In this document: piece by piece, positions 10,141-19,418 of the stretch | How the letters are laid out: each line of letters starts with the position of its first letter | Numbering within the stretch: position 1 is the first letter of the stretch | Origin: Paralithodes platypus | Taxonomy: Eukaryota > Arthropoda > Malacostraca > Decapoda > Lithodidae | DNA length: 64,000 nucleotides | Assembly (NCBI GenBank): GCA_032716605.1 | Contig: JAVRFV010002314.1 | Span: forward strand, 62,001 to 126,000 | Direction: 5' to 3' | Notes under the pieces: generated by a model | Seen by the model: the letters and a program-made list of their open reading frames with translations, nothing else | What the model was told of the DNA's origin: nothing | Database searches by the model: none | Translations under genes and position numbers: made by a program

Positions 10141-11560
10141 TTTTACAAAGGATAGATGAAAACTCTACTGTATTAATTTTATTTTGGGTTGATGATAATA
10201 ATCATAGTTGCTAGTGATAACGAGGTACTAAATTCTATCAAGGTGAGTCTGAGTAAGAAATTAAAGATCTGGGCAGACTTTCATGGTTTCTTGGCATTGA
10301 ATTAGTATTTGATGATCATTGTATATTAACCCTTTACGGACAGGGATATTTGTAACTTTTACTACCTGCCAGGCGGGCATATTTACCCTAAACGAGCATC
10401 ATTCCATGCTCTTTTTACGCCAGAGCGTAATACAATTATGTATCCGTGAAAGGGCGATAATAGAGCTTTCCAGAGACACCTGAATCATCCTTGTACGACA
10501 ACGGGTTCGCTTGCAACGATGTTGCAACACGAGTGCTAAAACCCTAAAATACGGTAATATCCCGAGATTTTACCCTGTCTAGCGAGGCGAGGGATGTGTA
10601 GGGATGTGGTAGACTCACCAGTTACCTCGCTAGGCTCAGGCCAAGCGGTCAGAGCCCGCCTGCGGTCCTCCCACCGCGTGGACTCTCTCTCAGAGCCGAT
10701 AATGTGGTCAACATCCCTTGCGACTTAAGTCGGGACCCGCGGGTTAGGCCATGGTTCTCTAACCCGACTTAAGTCGAGACCCGCGGCTTGAGTGTTAAGG
10801 AACCAGAAAAAGTACTGTGAGAAAATTCTAGAACGTTTCAGCATGTCAGACTGCAAACCTAACTGTATTCCATGTGATCCTAGTATCAGTAAGATAACAG
10901 ATAGTGAATCCAGTACACTTGACAATCCCAGACTCTATAGGGAAATAGTAGGGAGTCTAATTTACATTATAACAGCAACCAGACCCGACCTAAGTTTTGT
11001 GGTTACCAAGTTGTCTCAATGTATGTCAAAACCAACTGTAGCTCATCTTGGTTTAGCTAGACATGTATTGAGGTGTATAAAAGGGACACTTGATTATGGT
11101 TTGAAATTTTGTAAATCAGAGACAGGATTGAAATTAACTGGTTACTGCGATTCTGACTGGGGATCTTCGGAGGACAGACGTAGTATTATGGGTTATTGTT
11201 TTAAGCTGAGTAGTCATGGTCCTCATATCTTGGAAATGTAAGAAACAAAGAGTAGTTGCTCTATCTACTTGTGAGGCATAATATATAGCCATCAGTCATG
11301 CAGTACAGGAATATAATTTCTTATCTCAACTCTATGCAGATGTAACTGGATCCCAGAGAGATACTGTGATATTATTTGTGGACACCCAAGGTGCAATTGG
11401 ATTAGCTAAAAACCCAGTGTACCACCAACAATCAAAGCACATAGATATTAAATATAATTTTGTTAGAAGTCAAGTAGAAAATGGAATTGTTAAACTTGTG
11501 TATGTACCATCAGATGAAAATGTAGCAGACATGTTTACAAAACCTCTCCCCCAAGAGTAA
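10141..11560 (+). pseudogene. Copia (Ty1-like) pol relic: RT and RNase H, split by a MITE
   Basis: Fragments of Copia RT and RNase H. LFWVDD (YVDD position) and GRLSWFLGIELVF lie upstream of the MITE at 10330-10794. After it come KKYCEKILERFSMSDCKPN, LIYIITATRPDLSFVVTKLS, GYCDSDWGSSEDRRS and, after a frame break near 11241, VDTQGAIGLAKNP, KHIDIKYNFV and NVADMFTKPLPQ. Several frameshifts. The 5' pol, gag and 5' LTR are absent. Stop at 11558-11560, then a purine tract and LTR. Confidence 0.88.
10330..10794 (+). mobile_element. TTAA-flanked MITE, family F2 copy 1
   Basis: 465 bp between TTAA at 10326-10329 and 10795-10798, dropped into Copia RT between the codons for DHCIL and the downstream KKYCEK segment. 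Left end CCCTTTACGGACAGGG, right end CGGCTTGAGTG. Near the right end are two CGACTTAAGTCG palindromes, each followed by a GACCCGC motif. A sister copy is at 18785-19250. No coding capacity. Confidence 0.87.
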
Positions 11561-11600
11561 ACTCTGTAAGTTCAATGTAATCAGAGGGTGACTTCAGTTT

Positions 11601-12000
11601 ATGGGGGGCTGTTAAGGTGACAAACTTATGTCACTACATGTATAATGTATAGGCTAAGGTATGATAAAGGTACCTCATATAATATGTATTAGTTTATTAG
11701 TAGAGTATATTTTATATATATACAGGATATATTGATGTTACTATATTTGATTATATACGCAAGGTATTATATGTATTTTGACAAGTTCGCTGGCCTGTGC
11801 GCATCATGTACTTTTGTTGTTCTTTACCGCCACGTCACTTGGCGCTGACAATACAAGCATCCCAGCAGCTCGGTGTATCTATTACCCTCACTCACATGTG
11901 CACACAGCTCACATCTAGCCTGTAAAGTCAGTGAAAATAGGCTAGCCTAAACAGACCTCGGATGCGGAAATACCCTGAGCCGAACAGGCCAAGTGGGATA
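11601..12000 (+). mobile_element. Copia polypurine tract and 3' LTR (right end not fixed)
   Basis: ATGGGGGG (11601-11608) sits 41 bp after the pol stop, followed by TGTTAAGGTGAC at 11610, the expected PPT-TG start of a 3' LTR. The sequence runs A/T-rich (TATATA near 11715) and then GC-richer. I cannot fix the CA end without the 5' LTR; about 11950-12000 is a guess. Confidence 0.6.
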
Positions 12001-12100
12001 TCTCTATTGGTCTAACTGGTAAGGTGTCTGCCTCACACCCAAGGGTCGAGAGTTCGTGCCCCCACCAAGGCTTGATATTTTCGTGAGGCTATTTCCGCAT
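11960..12100 (+). repeat. tRNA-like insert bounded by a 12-bp inverted repeat
   Basis: ATGCGGAAATA near 11960 is inverted as TATTTCCGCAT near 12089. Between them is a degenerate tRNA-like stretch (ATTGGTCTAACTGGTAAGG A box, TGCCTCACACCC anticodon region, GAGTTCGTGCCC B box). It looks like a tRNA-Val-like pseudogene or SINE rather than a functional tRNA. Confidence 0.45.
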
Positions 12101-12584
12101 TTAACGAAGTTTAGGTGTGTTGGTAAAATTGTTCAGATGGTTGAGAGTAAGATCGGAGCTCCATAAATCCTCTTTCGGGTATGGTGTAAAAACCGATCCC
12201 CACAAGCCAACAAGATGGCATCAGCTCTAACATGGGGGGCCTGCCATACTGCTTCCTTTGTTGTTGTGGTGTTTTGGTGCCAAATTGGTGGACACACTCC
12301 CACCCTGACCATGTGCTCCATACCCTCCTCTTGAGTTTCTTGTTATCACACTTCTTTGAGACATTTCTTTATTTTTTGTAACACAGATATGACCAGTATA
12401 CCCTTATGAGCTATTAAAATAAACTCTCTGCCTCAAATACTTCACTGGTAAGCGTATATTGAGGAAAGATGAGGAGTTCCACAGCTATACCCTCTGCACT
12501 CTTCTTCTTATTAGGGGTCGGTAGGAGTTGAAACCGACTCTATACTCACAGATACTCACAGAAGTCCTTCTGGAAGAGGCCTTA
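12101..12584. other. Unassigned noncoding stretch, partly LINE 3' UTR
   Basis: No gene seen. The right part, about 12420-12584, is probably the 3' untranslated end of the minus-strand LINE fragment whose stop codon lies at 12585. Confidence 0.35.
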
Positions 12585-12985
12585 TCAGGCCTGTGGCTCC
12601 AGCTCTACGGTTCTATCACTCTCTTGTCCGTGATGGCAACTGGTGGCGGTGGTGGGGGACTGTATTGATGCCTTAAAGTTATATTTTTGTTCTTGGTTAT
12701 TCCATACCCTATCTAAATTTCTCTCAAATACTTCCACCGTGTCTGAATTTATGACCCACTCTGGTAGCCGACTTTTCACTCTCGGTACCCAAATTTTAAA
12801 CAAGTTTGAAAATGTTCGCGCCGCCCAGGGGTGTAACCGACTCATTGGGAGTGCGCCAGACTCTTTAGGGGTAAGACAGACTATCTCCAGAGTCCATGGA
12901 AAGTTCATACAGAGTCACTATTCGGTAACAGTCGGCGGCACACTCCTTGATGTGGGAAGGTCCCTTTAGGGCCTCTACTAACTTT
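12585..12985 (-). pseudogene. CR1/Jockey-group LINE ORF2 C-terminus
   Basis: The minus-strand frame ends with LPEWVINSDTVEVFERNLD and then YNFKASIQ, the WNSLP-VV-S-FK-LD-W pattern typical of the end of non-LTR ORF2 proteins. The C-terminal tail after the tryptophan has the same layout as the separate LINE copy at 13697-14970. Only the last 100 or so codons remain; the upstream part is frameshifted and lost. Confidence 0.7.
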
Positions 12986-12989
12986 TGCT

Positions 12990-13696
12990 AACCCATCCTG
13001 TTAGGGTTCATAGGGATGAAAGACCTTCAATTTTGTTAAACCCACGTTTTCAACTTTTTATTAAGCTATCTATTTTTCAGTGGAGAACGCACCTCATAAC
13101 AATGCCACCACTTGGACATCTCGAGGTCATCTACTTGGGGTCATGCTGGCCCTCTTTATGGATGTGGAGGGTGCTTTTGACTCTGCTTCTCATGAGGGGA
13201 TCCTATACAAACTGGTATGGGTGTCTTGGGTGTTCCGTTGTCTTGGGTGCACAGTTTTCTGTCGGGTCGTACCTTCTCGGTCTCGGTGGGGGGGGGGGGG
13301 CGCGCGCTGTCCACGCCACGTACCGTCCATCGTGGGGTTCCCCAGGGCTCGGGCCTTAGTCCTTTTTTTTTTTAATCGACTGATGTCTGACCTCCCCCGG
13401 GTACGTCTCTTTTGGCATGCGGATGATCTGTCCTAGGCTTGGTCTGCACGGCTCCTACGCTGTTAGAGGCGCAGGAGTGCCTGCAGGCCGGGGTGGATGA
13501 CCTGCTCCGGTGATTTGCGGACTGGGGTTTTGCAGTCAATGCGCAGAAGTGCGCTTTGATGTGCTTCACCCATCAGCGCAAGCTCCCCTCCCTCCCCTGC
13601 ATCCTCCTCGCGGGTACACCGGCCCCGTTACGTACGCAACATACATTTTTGGGGCTTCGACTCGATGTCCCCATCTAAACCTGGAAGCATCATATT
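12990..13696 (+). pseudogene. I-clade LINE ORF2, RT part
   Basis: Plus-strand RT fragments: LALFMDVEGAFDSASHEGIL (catalytic Asp region), a degraded GVPQG segment near 13330, and FWHADDLS (YADD box). They fall in different frames because of indels, including a G10 run near 13290. The ORF is interrupted at about 13697 after the codons for TWKHHI and resumes at about 14971. The 5' half of the element is missing. Confidence 0.75.
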
Positions 13697-14970
13697 ACAG
13701 TTTCTTACAGTAGTCTAGATCCTCTGGAAAAAGGCAAACTAGGCCTGTGTATCCAGCTCAGTGCCAGTACTGCATGCACTACTGCGGTCGTTCACGGTGT
13801 TGGCGGCGGCGGCAGCAGACGCAATATTTTTACTATTCTGTATTTTTGCTTTATAATTAAACTTCAAATCTTGTCTTCCTCATGCTTTATCAAGATTACT
13901 TTCAAACTGTTCATCATTGATTCGGAATCGACTACATACTGGGGCAGAGCGTTCCACTCATTTACCACTCTATCACAAAATGAGTTCTTTGCCTTTTCAA
14001 GCCTATTCCTTTCTTTGTAAATTTTCTTAGAGTGTCCCCTCGTTCTTGTTCCCTCCCGCATCAAGAAGATACCTTCACACACATCCTCATCATACTTTCC
14101 CGACACTATCTTAAAAGTCTCTATCATATCCCCTCTTTCTCCTATATGCCAGTGTCGGAAGTCCCAGTGTCCTCAACCTCTGCTCATAGCCCGCGTTCTT
14201 AAACGTTGGTACGAACTTGCTAGCTCTCCTCTGCACTTTCTCCACTGCTTCTATATCCTTTACCATATATGGAGCCCACACCTGGTTCGCATATTCCAGG
14301 TGCGGCCTAACCAACGCTGTATAGAGATTCCTGAAGATTTCTTCGTCAAGTGACAAATGTCCTCCTTATCAGCCCTACAATTCTATTGGCTTTGTTTATA
14401 TTTTCCGCTAAATGTTCTGAGAAATTTAACTTATTGTCTATCACTACTCCTATATCCTTTTCTGCATTCACTTACTCCATCGCTTCATACATACTGTATC
14501 CTACCTTGTCTATCTTGCTTGTCCCAATCCGCATGTACTTGCATTTTTTTTGGATGAAAAGGCATTAACCAATGTTCAGACCATCCCTTCATGCCCTCCA
14601 CATCTCCTTGAAGCAAACCCACATCTTAATTCCTTACTCCTCACTCTTCTATACAGCTTATAGTGTCATCCGCATTCAGGTATATCTCACTTCCATTAGT
14701 TATAACTTCAGCTAAGTCGTTGATAAATATAACGAACAGTAGTGGTCCCAACACAGATCCCTGAGGTACCCCACTTGTAATTTCCCTCCACCCCGAGCCT
14801 ATGCCATTCACCAGTACCCTCTGTCTCCGATCTTTCAGGAAGGTTTCTATCCATTTCACACATTTCTCTCCTATACTATAGCTTCTAACTTTCTCTATCA
14901 ACCTTTTATGAGGGACCTTATCGAAAGCCTTCATAAAATCGCAATATACCACATCTATAACATCACCATA
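13697..14970 (-). pseudogene. CR1/Jockey-group LINE ORF2 fragment inserted in the I-clade LINE
   Basis: Read from 14952 downward: RT with [31 protein letters not shown] and LNADDTISC (ADD box), then a diverged stretch, then LVRPHLEYANQVWAPYMVKD and the C-terminal DRVVNEWNALPQYVVDS. Several frameshifts and stops. Only the 3' part is present, the usual 5' truncation of a non-LTR insertion. On either side the I-clade ORF reads on (TWKHHI before, [11 protein letters not shown] after), so this copy is the younger one. Confidence 0.85.
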
Positions 14971-16545
14971 TAGAGTATTTGTGGTCGTTGTGTATGAAGC
15001 GGCTCGATATCATGAAGAGCTTGGCGGGCGTTCGTTGGGGCGCGGATCGGGAAGTCCTCCTGCGGTTTTATTCGGCGTATGTGCTCAGTAAAATTCGTTA
15101 TGGTTGCTCCGTCTACGGCTCGGCCTCCCCCTCGGTACTCAAACGGCTGGATGTGGTGCAGCACACGGCGCTGCGTATCGCGTTGGGGGCCTTCCGCTCG
15201 TCGCCGGTGGTCTCTCTCCACGCGGAGGCGGGTCTTCTTCCCCTTGCTATGGACCGTCACCACCCTCCATCGTGCCCTATCATTTTCACCTGCTCATCCT
15301 TATAGCCTCCCTCATGCCCCTGTTTTGCCTCATGCTCCCTCCTAGCCTATCCGCTCCCGTTCCCCTTTCCTCGTCCGTGCCCTCCTGTCCTCCTCCCTCT
15401 CCTTGCCCCTTCCATCCCCTTCCCCCACCCCCTCAGTCTCCCGGCCTTTCCCCCCCTGGTCTGCCCTGTCCTCTATGTTCCACCTTTCCCTGCATGTTCT
15501 CTTCGTCAAATCTCAGGATAGCTCCCGTGCCCCCTCCCTTTTCCTAGAACTTGTCTTCCTCCGCTATAGTACTCACTTCCCTATTTACTCCGATTGCTCG
15601 CACACCTCCTCCCCCTATAGTCCTCTTCTGCTGCCATTTACGTAGAGCACCTCTCCCTTTGTCGGACTTGGCGGCTGTCCGGTTTCCATTCAGTACTAGC
15701 CTCAGAATTGTATGCCATCCTTCAAGCTTTACTTTTCATTCACGATTTCCCCCCCAGTCAATAGTAGTTTTCTCAGATTCACTATCCTCCCTTGCCCTCC
15801 TCAGCTCCATGCACCCTGTCTCTCATTGCTCCCTTGTATTTCAGGCCCATTCTCTCCTTTGCTCCCTCAGGCAGTCCGGCTTTTCTCTCCATTTTCAGTG
15901 GGTTCCCTCCCATGTCGGTATCCGGGGTAACGTTATTGTTGATGCTGCGGCTTCACTTGCACGCTCTTCCCCTGCCCTTGAGCCCCTCCCTCTCCCTCCC
16001 TCCTCCGTTTCCAGGCTAGCTTTTTCCCATTGCTGGATGCTCTGGGATGCCTCCCTCAGAGGTCAGCTCTCCTGCACTGCCCTTGGTCAGTACAGGCTAT
16101 AGATTCTTCCCCTCACTCTTGGTCCCGTTTCCCCCTCCGCACCCTTGACACTGCCCTGGTCCGTCTCCGCATAGGCCATGTTGGACTGGCCTCTCACCTC
16201 TTCCGTCTACGGCTGGTGCCTGACCCTTTCTCCCGTGGTGCCGGACGGTGGATGATACGGTAGAGCACTTCCTTCTTCACTGCCCTCGCTTTTATTCCCA
16301 TAGGACCCTCCTCCGCTGCAGCCTCCGCTCCCTTGGGGTCACCAACTTTACCCTCCCCGTCCTACTGGGGGGCCGTGGGCTGGATCCGGCCCTCCGTGAC
16401 CGGGTGCTCCAGCACACCAAGGTTTTCCTGCGGCGTTCGGGTCGTCTCGGCCGCCTGTGATTGCATACCTGGGATGGTCTCCGGCAGGGTTAATTGGGCC
16501 TGCCCACACAGCCCTATAATCAACAAACAAGAACAAGAGCGGCAG
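14971..16545 (+). pseudogene. I-clade LINE ORF2, 3' part with RNase H, and 3' UTR
   Basis: Continuation of the element broken at 13697. [20 protein letters not shown] and IRYGCSVYGSASPSVLKRLD are followed, after frameshifts, by RNase H (FPIYSDCSHT; VVFSDSLSSLALLSS; WVPSHVGIRGNVIVDAAA). Next comes the C-terminal region GHVGLASHLFRLRL and TVEHFLLHCPRFYSHR, ending in TGA at 16458-16460. RNase H after RT plus the HFLLHCPR end are marks of the I group (I/Nimb/R1-like). The 3' UTR runs to the SINE at 16546. Degenerate. Confidence 0.8.
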
Positions 16546-16761
16546 GTGGGGGTGACCAGTAGCGACATTGGTAGAGCGCTCGGTTTCTAACCGGGAGGAC
16601 CGAGTTCGATTCTCGGCTGGTGGAGATCGTTTGGGCAATCTCTTCACACCCCTTGCCTCTGTTTCGCCTGACAGTAAAATAGGTTATGCGGCAGGGTGAA
16701 AAGGGGTCTTCGGATCCTCCGGCCCTTCAACCCATTTAAAAAAAAAAAAAAAAAAAAAAAA
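16546..16761 (+). mobile_element. tRNA-Arg-derived SINE with 8-bp target duplication
   Basis: The head at about 16555-16622 folds as tRNA: ACCAG/CTGGT acceptor, anticodon stem CTCGG/CCGGG around TTTCTAA (anticodon TCT, Arg), B box GAGTTCGATTCTC. A body of about 110 bp and an A run follow. AGCGGCAG at 16538-16545 is repeated at 16762-16769 as the target-site duplication. The long body and A tail show it is a SINE, not a tRNA gene. Confidence 0.85.
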
Positions 16762-16769
16762 AGCGGCAG

Positions 16770-16880
16770 ATTCGCCCGCTATCCCCGCCTACTAGACCAG
16801 ACGAAGCGGCAGGGTGAGAAGGGGTCCAGCTAACGGACTCTCCGGCCCTTTGACCCAAGAAAGAAGAAGAAGAACAAGAT
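16770..16880 (+). repeat. Retroposon tail related to the SINE body
   Basis: GCGGCAGGGTGAGAAGGGG and CTCTCCGGCCCTTTGACCCA here closely match GCGGCAGGGTGAAAAGGGG and CCTCCGGCCCTTCAACCCA in the SINE just upstream, followed by (AAG)n-like tailing. It is either a second SINE 3' end or the 3' end of the partner LINE. Confidence 0.6.
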
Positions 16881-17072
16881 CTACTTGGTTCCTGTCGCCT
16901 GTGTGATAATAGATTCTCCGACCTCTGATGACCCTCCAACTACCGCTTCTCACCGTTACTCGTCTTCTGCACACTCCTCACCATCTACAGTATGCTACGT
17001 GCTAGAAATCGTGCCCCCTCGCCATGAACCTTAATTAAGTCTTGTACTACTTGCGCTGCTGACAACCTACAG

Positions 17073-17910
17073 ACTACCTTACACCCCGGAGGACCAGTCA
17101 TACTCATACCTCCTCCACACCCTTAACCCTTCCTACCCGGGCTGTCTTACCCAATGACGGTCGCCCCTACCCGGGCGAAATGGCTGAAAAACGTCTAGGC
17201 CTAGGCTACCGTATTTATGTTTATTTTCACTGCTAGAACTTTCCCACTCATCTATAATCGTATTGTGGTGTTCAATCTGTATTTTGGCGTTGAGTAGAGC
17301 TCTGTAAGTCAACTGGTTCAGTTGTGATGACGATTTCAGTGGAGCAAATATTGCAGAGATGTTGCCAATATGGGGGCTTTTCAGACACTAATTTCGTCAT
17401 GACGTCAGAACAATAACATTGAGGAGTCTTCTCCTTCTTGTTTTCGGAGGTGCGGTGACGAACGCTTGGGTTTGTTGACATACGTCGTACGCACGGCGTT
17501 CAGACCAAGCTTAATTAGGCTATTAAGCTGCTGCCTTAGGTAAGGCATACCGAGTAGCGGCCCTTCTTTCGAGCTGTCCTTACCCAAGGCAGACCGGGTA
17601 GGAAGGGTTAAGAACATATCCGCTCCAGAACTATCCAACCTGCGGATCTCCAAGCAGATTATAAAACAGCTGGAGCAGAGTAAAGAGGATGTGGAGAGCT
17701 ACCAGTCATTGTCCGAGATCCTGGCCATGGACGGGCTCGGAATAAAGGCCGTCGAGAAGTTGTGCGACACCCTCCTCCTCGCCAGAGATCAAGAGCCGTC
17801 GTTATCATCATCATCATCATCGGACAACCTCAATGAAGCGAGTGTCTCACAGATGATAGATCTTCAGGAAGCAATTGGTGAAGCCTCGTCTAAGCGCCGA
17901 GAGACTTGAG
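17073..17910 (+). pseudogene. TEFM: TEFM-like gene, upstream HhH exon, interrupted by a MITE
   Basis: Mitochondrial transcription elongation factor, helix-hairpin-helix domain. After a good acceptor (ACAACCTACAG, ending 17072) the exon encodes PYTPEDQSYSYLLHTLK. It is cut by the TTAA MITE at 17127-17607, then continues NISAPELSNLRISKQIIKQL, SLSEILAMDGLGIKAVEK and CDTLLLA to a donor at 17911 (GAG|GTAATG). The last 50 nt fit TEFM only in another frame (KPRLSAERLE, joining SVESIVSL of the next exon). So there is a one-base shift near 17860-17866 or an unrecognised small intron. The N-terminal exon with the presequence was not found. The exon looks disabled unless splicing skips the MITE. Confidence 0.7.
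17127..17607. mobile_element. TTAA-flanked MITE, family F4, with clear TIRs
   Basis: 481 bp between TTAA at 17123-17126 and 17608-17611. The terminal inverted repeat is about 22 bp: CCCTTCCTACCCGGGCTGTC on the left against CCCTTCCTACCCGGTCTGCC for the complement of the right end, 2 mismatches. It sits inside the TEFM HhH exon, so that the codons CTT AAG span the target site. It contains acceptor-like CCTTACCCAAGGCAG near its right end and a TTAG|GTAAGG sequence, so it could supply splice sites. Confidence 0.88.
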
Positions 17911-17953
17911 GTAATGTGTTCAGTTCATACAGGGTGTCAAACGAGAGGCCTAT

Positions 17954-17996
17954 ACTCGGGGCTGTTCGGCAAGGCAGCTTAGGGAACGACAACAAC
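17954..17996 (+). mobile_element. 43-bp severely truncated CAA-tailed retroposon
   Basis: Flanked by a perfect 14-bp duplication, AACGAGAGGCCTAT at 17940-17953 and 17997-18010. The insert matches the last 43 nt of the retroposon at 28437-28768 (GGCTGTTCGGC..., GGGAACGACAACAAC). It lies 43 bp into the TEFM intron. Confidence 0.85.
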
Positions 17997-18010
17997 AACG
18001 AGAGGCCTAT

Positions 18011-18282
18011 TCCCTTCTCTGTAGACATTTATAACAAAATATACATACAGTAGTTCAATTTATGCTTTTTGGGGAGATGGTTCACTTTTTGGTCAATTTT
18101 GTTCATGTATTTATTATATATCTAGTTTCCTCCCTAGACCTCCATCAAACTTAAACAAAATCCATTAGATCCCCCTTCTAGCATAATTTGTAAAAAAAAT
18201 TGGTAGAAAAACATCCCAATGGGGTATGTGCCTGAGTAGGCCTATATACTTACAGGGGGAGGTGGTGGGAGCAAGAAATATC
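18011..18282. other. TEFM intron sequence
   Basis: A/T-rich intron without a gene. The segment at about 18124-18195 (CTAGACCTCCATCAAACTT and flanks) recurs inverted near 26405-26465, so it is part of a dispersed repeat. Confidence 0.5.
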
Positions 18283-18527
18283 ATTATAATAATAATAATA
18301 ATAATAGTTCTTAAAGCTAGCGCATGCTAAGCTAGCTAAGGATAGCTCAATAAGGCCGATTAGGCGTATTTCCATTGGGGTCCTGTACTACTACCCCATC
18401 CCTTTGCTCATGAGGGATGGTAACGACTCAGTGCTTGTGAAAAATCTTTAATGCGCCGAGCGTGGGCGCGAACCCGGGCCTTCTGGGTGGAAGTCCGAGA
18501 CGCTAGTCACTACACCAAGCGAGCCGC
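18283..18527 (-). mobile_element. tRNA-Gly-like SINE with (TTA)n tail, copy 1
   Basis: On the minus strand the head starts near 18527 (GCGGCTCGCTTGGTGTAGTG, B box GCCCGGGTTCGCGCCC), followed by a body of about 160 bp and a (TTA)n tail at 18306-18283. Near-identical to the plus-strand copy at 30631-30872. Located in the first visible TEFM intron. Confidence 0.85.
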
Positions 18528-18573
18528 TTAGAGTGGTAGTGTAGCAATTATGAGGCTACAGACTCGGAATTAA

Positions 18574-18647
18574 CCCCTTTTACTACCGCAGATCCTTCCT
18601 AAGCTGCCTAAAATCGTCTAAATATACATGCATCCCCCCGGTAGTGG
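18574..18647. mobile_element. 74-bp miniature TTAA element (family F6)
   Basis: Bounded by TTAA at 18570-18573 and 18648-18651, with an inverted ACTACCG near each end (CCCCTTTTACTACCGCAG left, CCGGTAGTGG right). Its centre (AAATCGTCTAAATATA) is shared with the right half of the F5 element at 23800-24013 and a degraded relative at 62430-62530. Confidence 0.6.
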
Positions 18648-18651
18648 TTAA

Positions 18652-18780
18652 CTGTGTTGGTGGTGTAATGGTTTAGATGCTTATGTTCTGGCTGTGGTGT
18701 CCCGAGTTTGAATCCCGGGAGGATCATATGCTTTTATTAGTTTATTCTAGTGCATTGGGGTTTGTAATGGAGGATTAATG
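18652..18780 (+). mobile_element. tRNA-derived SINE head
   Basis: GTTGGTGGTGTAATGG (A box) and CCCGAGTTTGAATCCCGGG (B box), 50 bp apart, then GGAGGATCATATGC. It is a tRNA-like head without a matching acceptor stem. The same sequence family recurs at 21300-21345 plus 21830-21900. Confidence 0.65.
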
Positions 18781-18784
18781 TTAA

Positions 18785-19250
18785 CCCCTGTCAAACGGGG
18801 ATATTTGTAACTTCTACTACCTGGCAGGCAGGCATATTTACCCTAAACGAGCTTTATTTCATGCTCTTTTTCATGCATAAACAAGAGCCAGAGCGTAATA
18901 CAATTATGTATCCGTGAAAGGGCAATAATAGAGCTTTCGAATGACGCCTGAATCATCCTTCTACGACCACGGGTTGTCTTGCAACGATGTTGCAACACGA
19001 GGGCAAAAACCCTAAAATACGGTAATTTCCTCAGAATATCCTCGTCCTCGCGAGGTGAGGGGTGTGGTAGGGACGCCAGTTACCTCGCTAGGCCCAGGCC
19101 GAGCGGTCAGAGCCCGCCTGCGGTCCTCCCAACGCGTGCACTCTCTCAGAGCCGATAATGTGCTAAAAATCCCACCCGAATATTGTCGGGACCCGCTGAA
19201 TAGGCCATGGTTCTCTCATCCGACAATTGTCGGGACCCGCGACTTGAGTG
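18785..19250 (+). mobile_element. TTAA-flanked MITE, family F2 copy 2
   Basis: 466 bp between TTAA at 18781-18784 and 19251-19254, similar to 10330-10794 along its length. The second subterminal palindrome reads CCGACAATTGTCGG here, against CCGACTTAAGTCGA at the matching place in copy 1. A paralogous empty site (GGTGTTAAGAACG, 21890-21903) confirms the borders. Confidence 0.87.
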
Positions 19251-19261
19251 TTAAGAACGCG

Positions 19262-19410
19262 GTGTTCTTTTATTTATAAAGAATTATTATTTTGCATTAG
19301 CGTTGTTTCCACATAGCGATTTTGATAAGTTATTATACCTTTATCTTGTATCGTCTCAGTTTTGGTTTGTTTAGTTTGCAAGTTTTACATTTTAATTATG
19401 TTATATTTTC
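19262..19410 (+). repeat. Intron repeat unit 1, upstream of TEFM exon B
   Basis: GTTTCCACATAGCGATTTTG through TTTTGGTTTGTTTAGTTTGC and AAGTTTTACATTT. Copies of this 110-190 bp unit also lie at 19733-19925, 21905-22050 and 22555-22690. A left-end fragment is at 23205-23255. Confidence 0.75.
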
Positions 19411-19418
19411 CCCAACAG

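Noticed and set aside
15104..15930. Proline/serine-rich ORFs
   Set aside because: They are out-of-frame readings of the C-rich I-clade LINE ORF2; the real frame carries RNase H motifs.
16555..16622. tRNA-Arg (TCT) gene
   Set aside because: Folds well, but it is followed by a SINE body and poly(A) and flanked by an 8-bp target duplication. It could have promoter activity but is not a stand-alone tRNA gene.
17691..17909. TGA at 17907-17909 as the true end of a short gene
   Set aside because: The sequence reads through a donor at 17911, and another frame of the last 50 nt joins exon B in good agreement with TEFM, so the stop reflects a frame slip.
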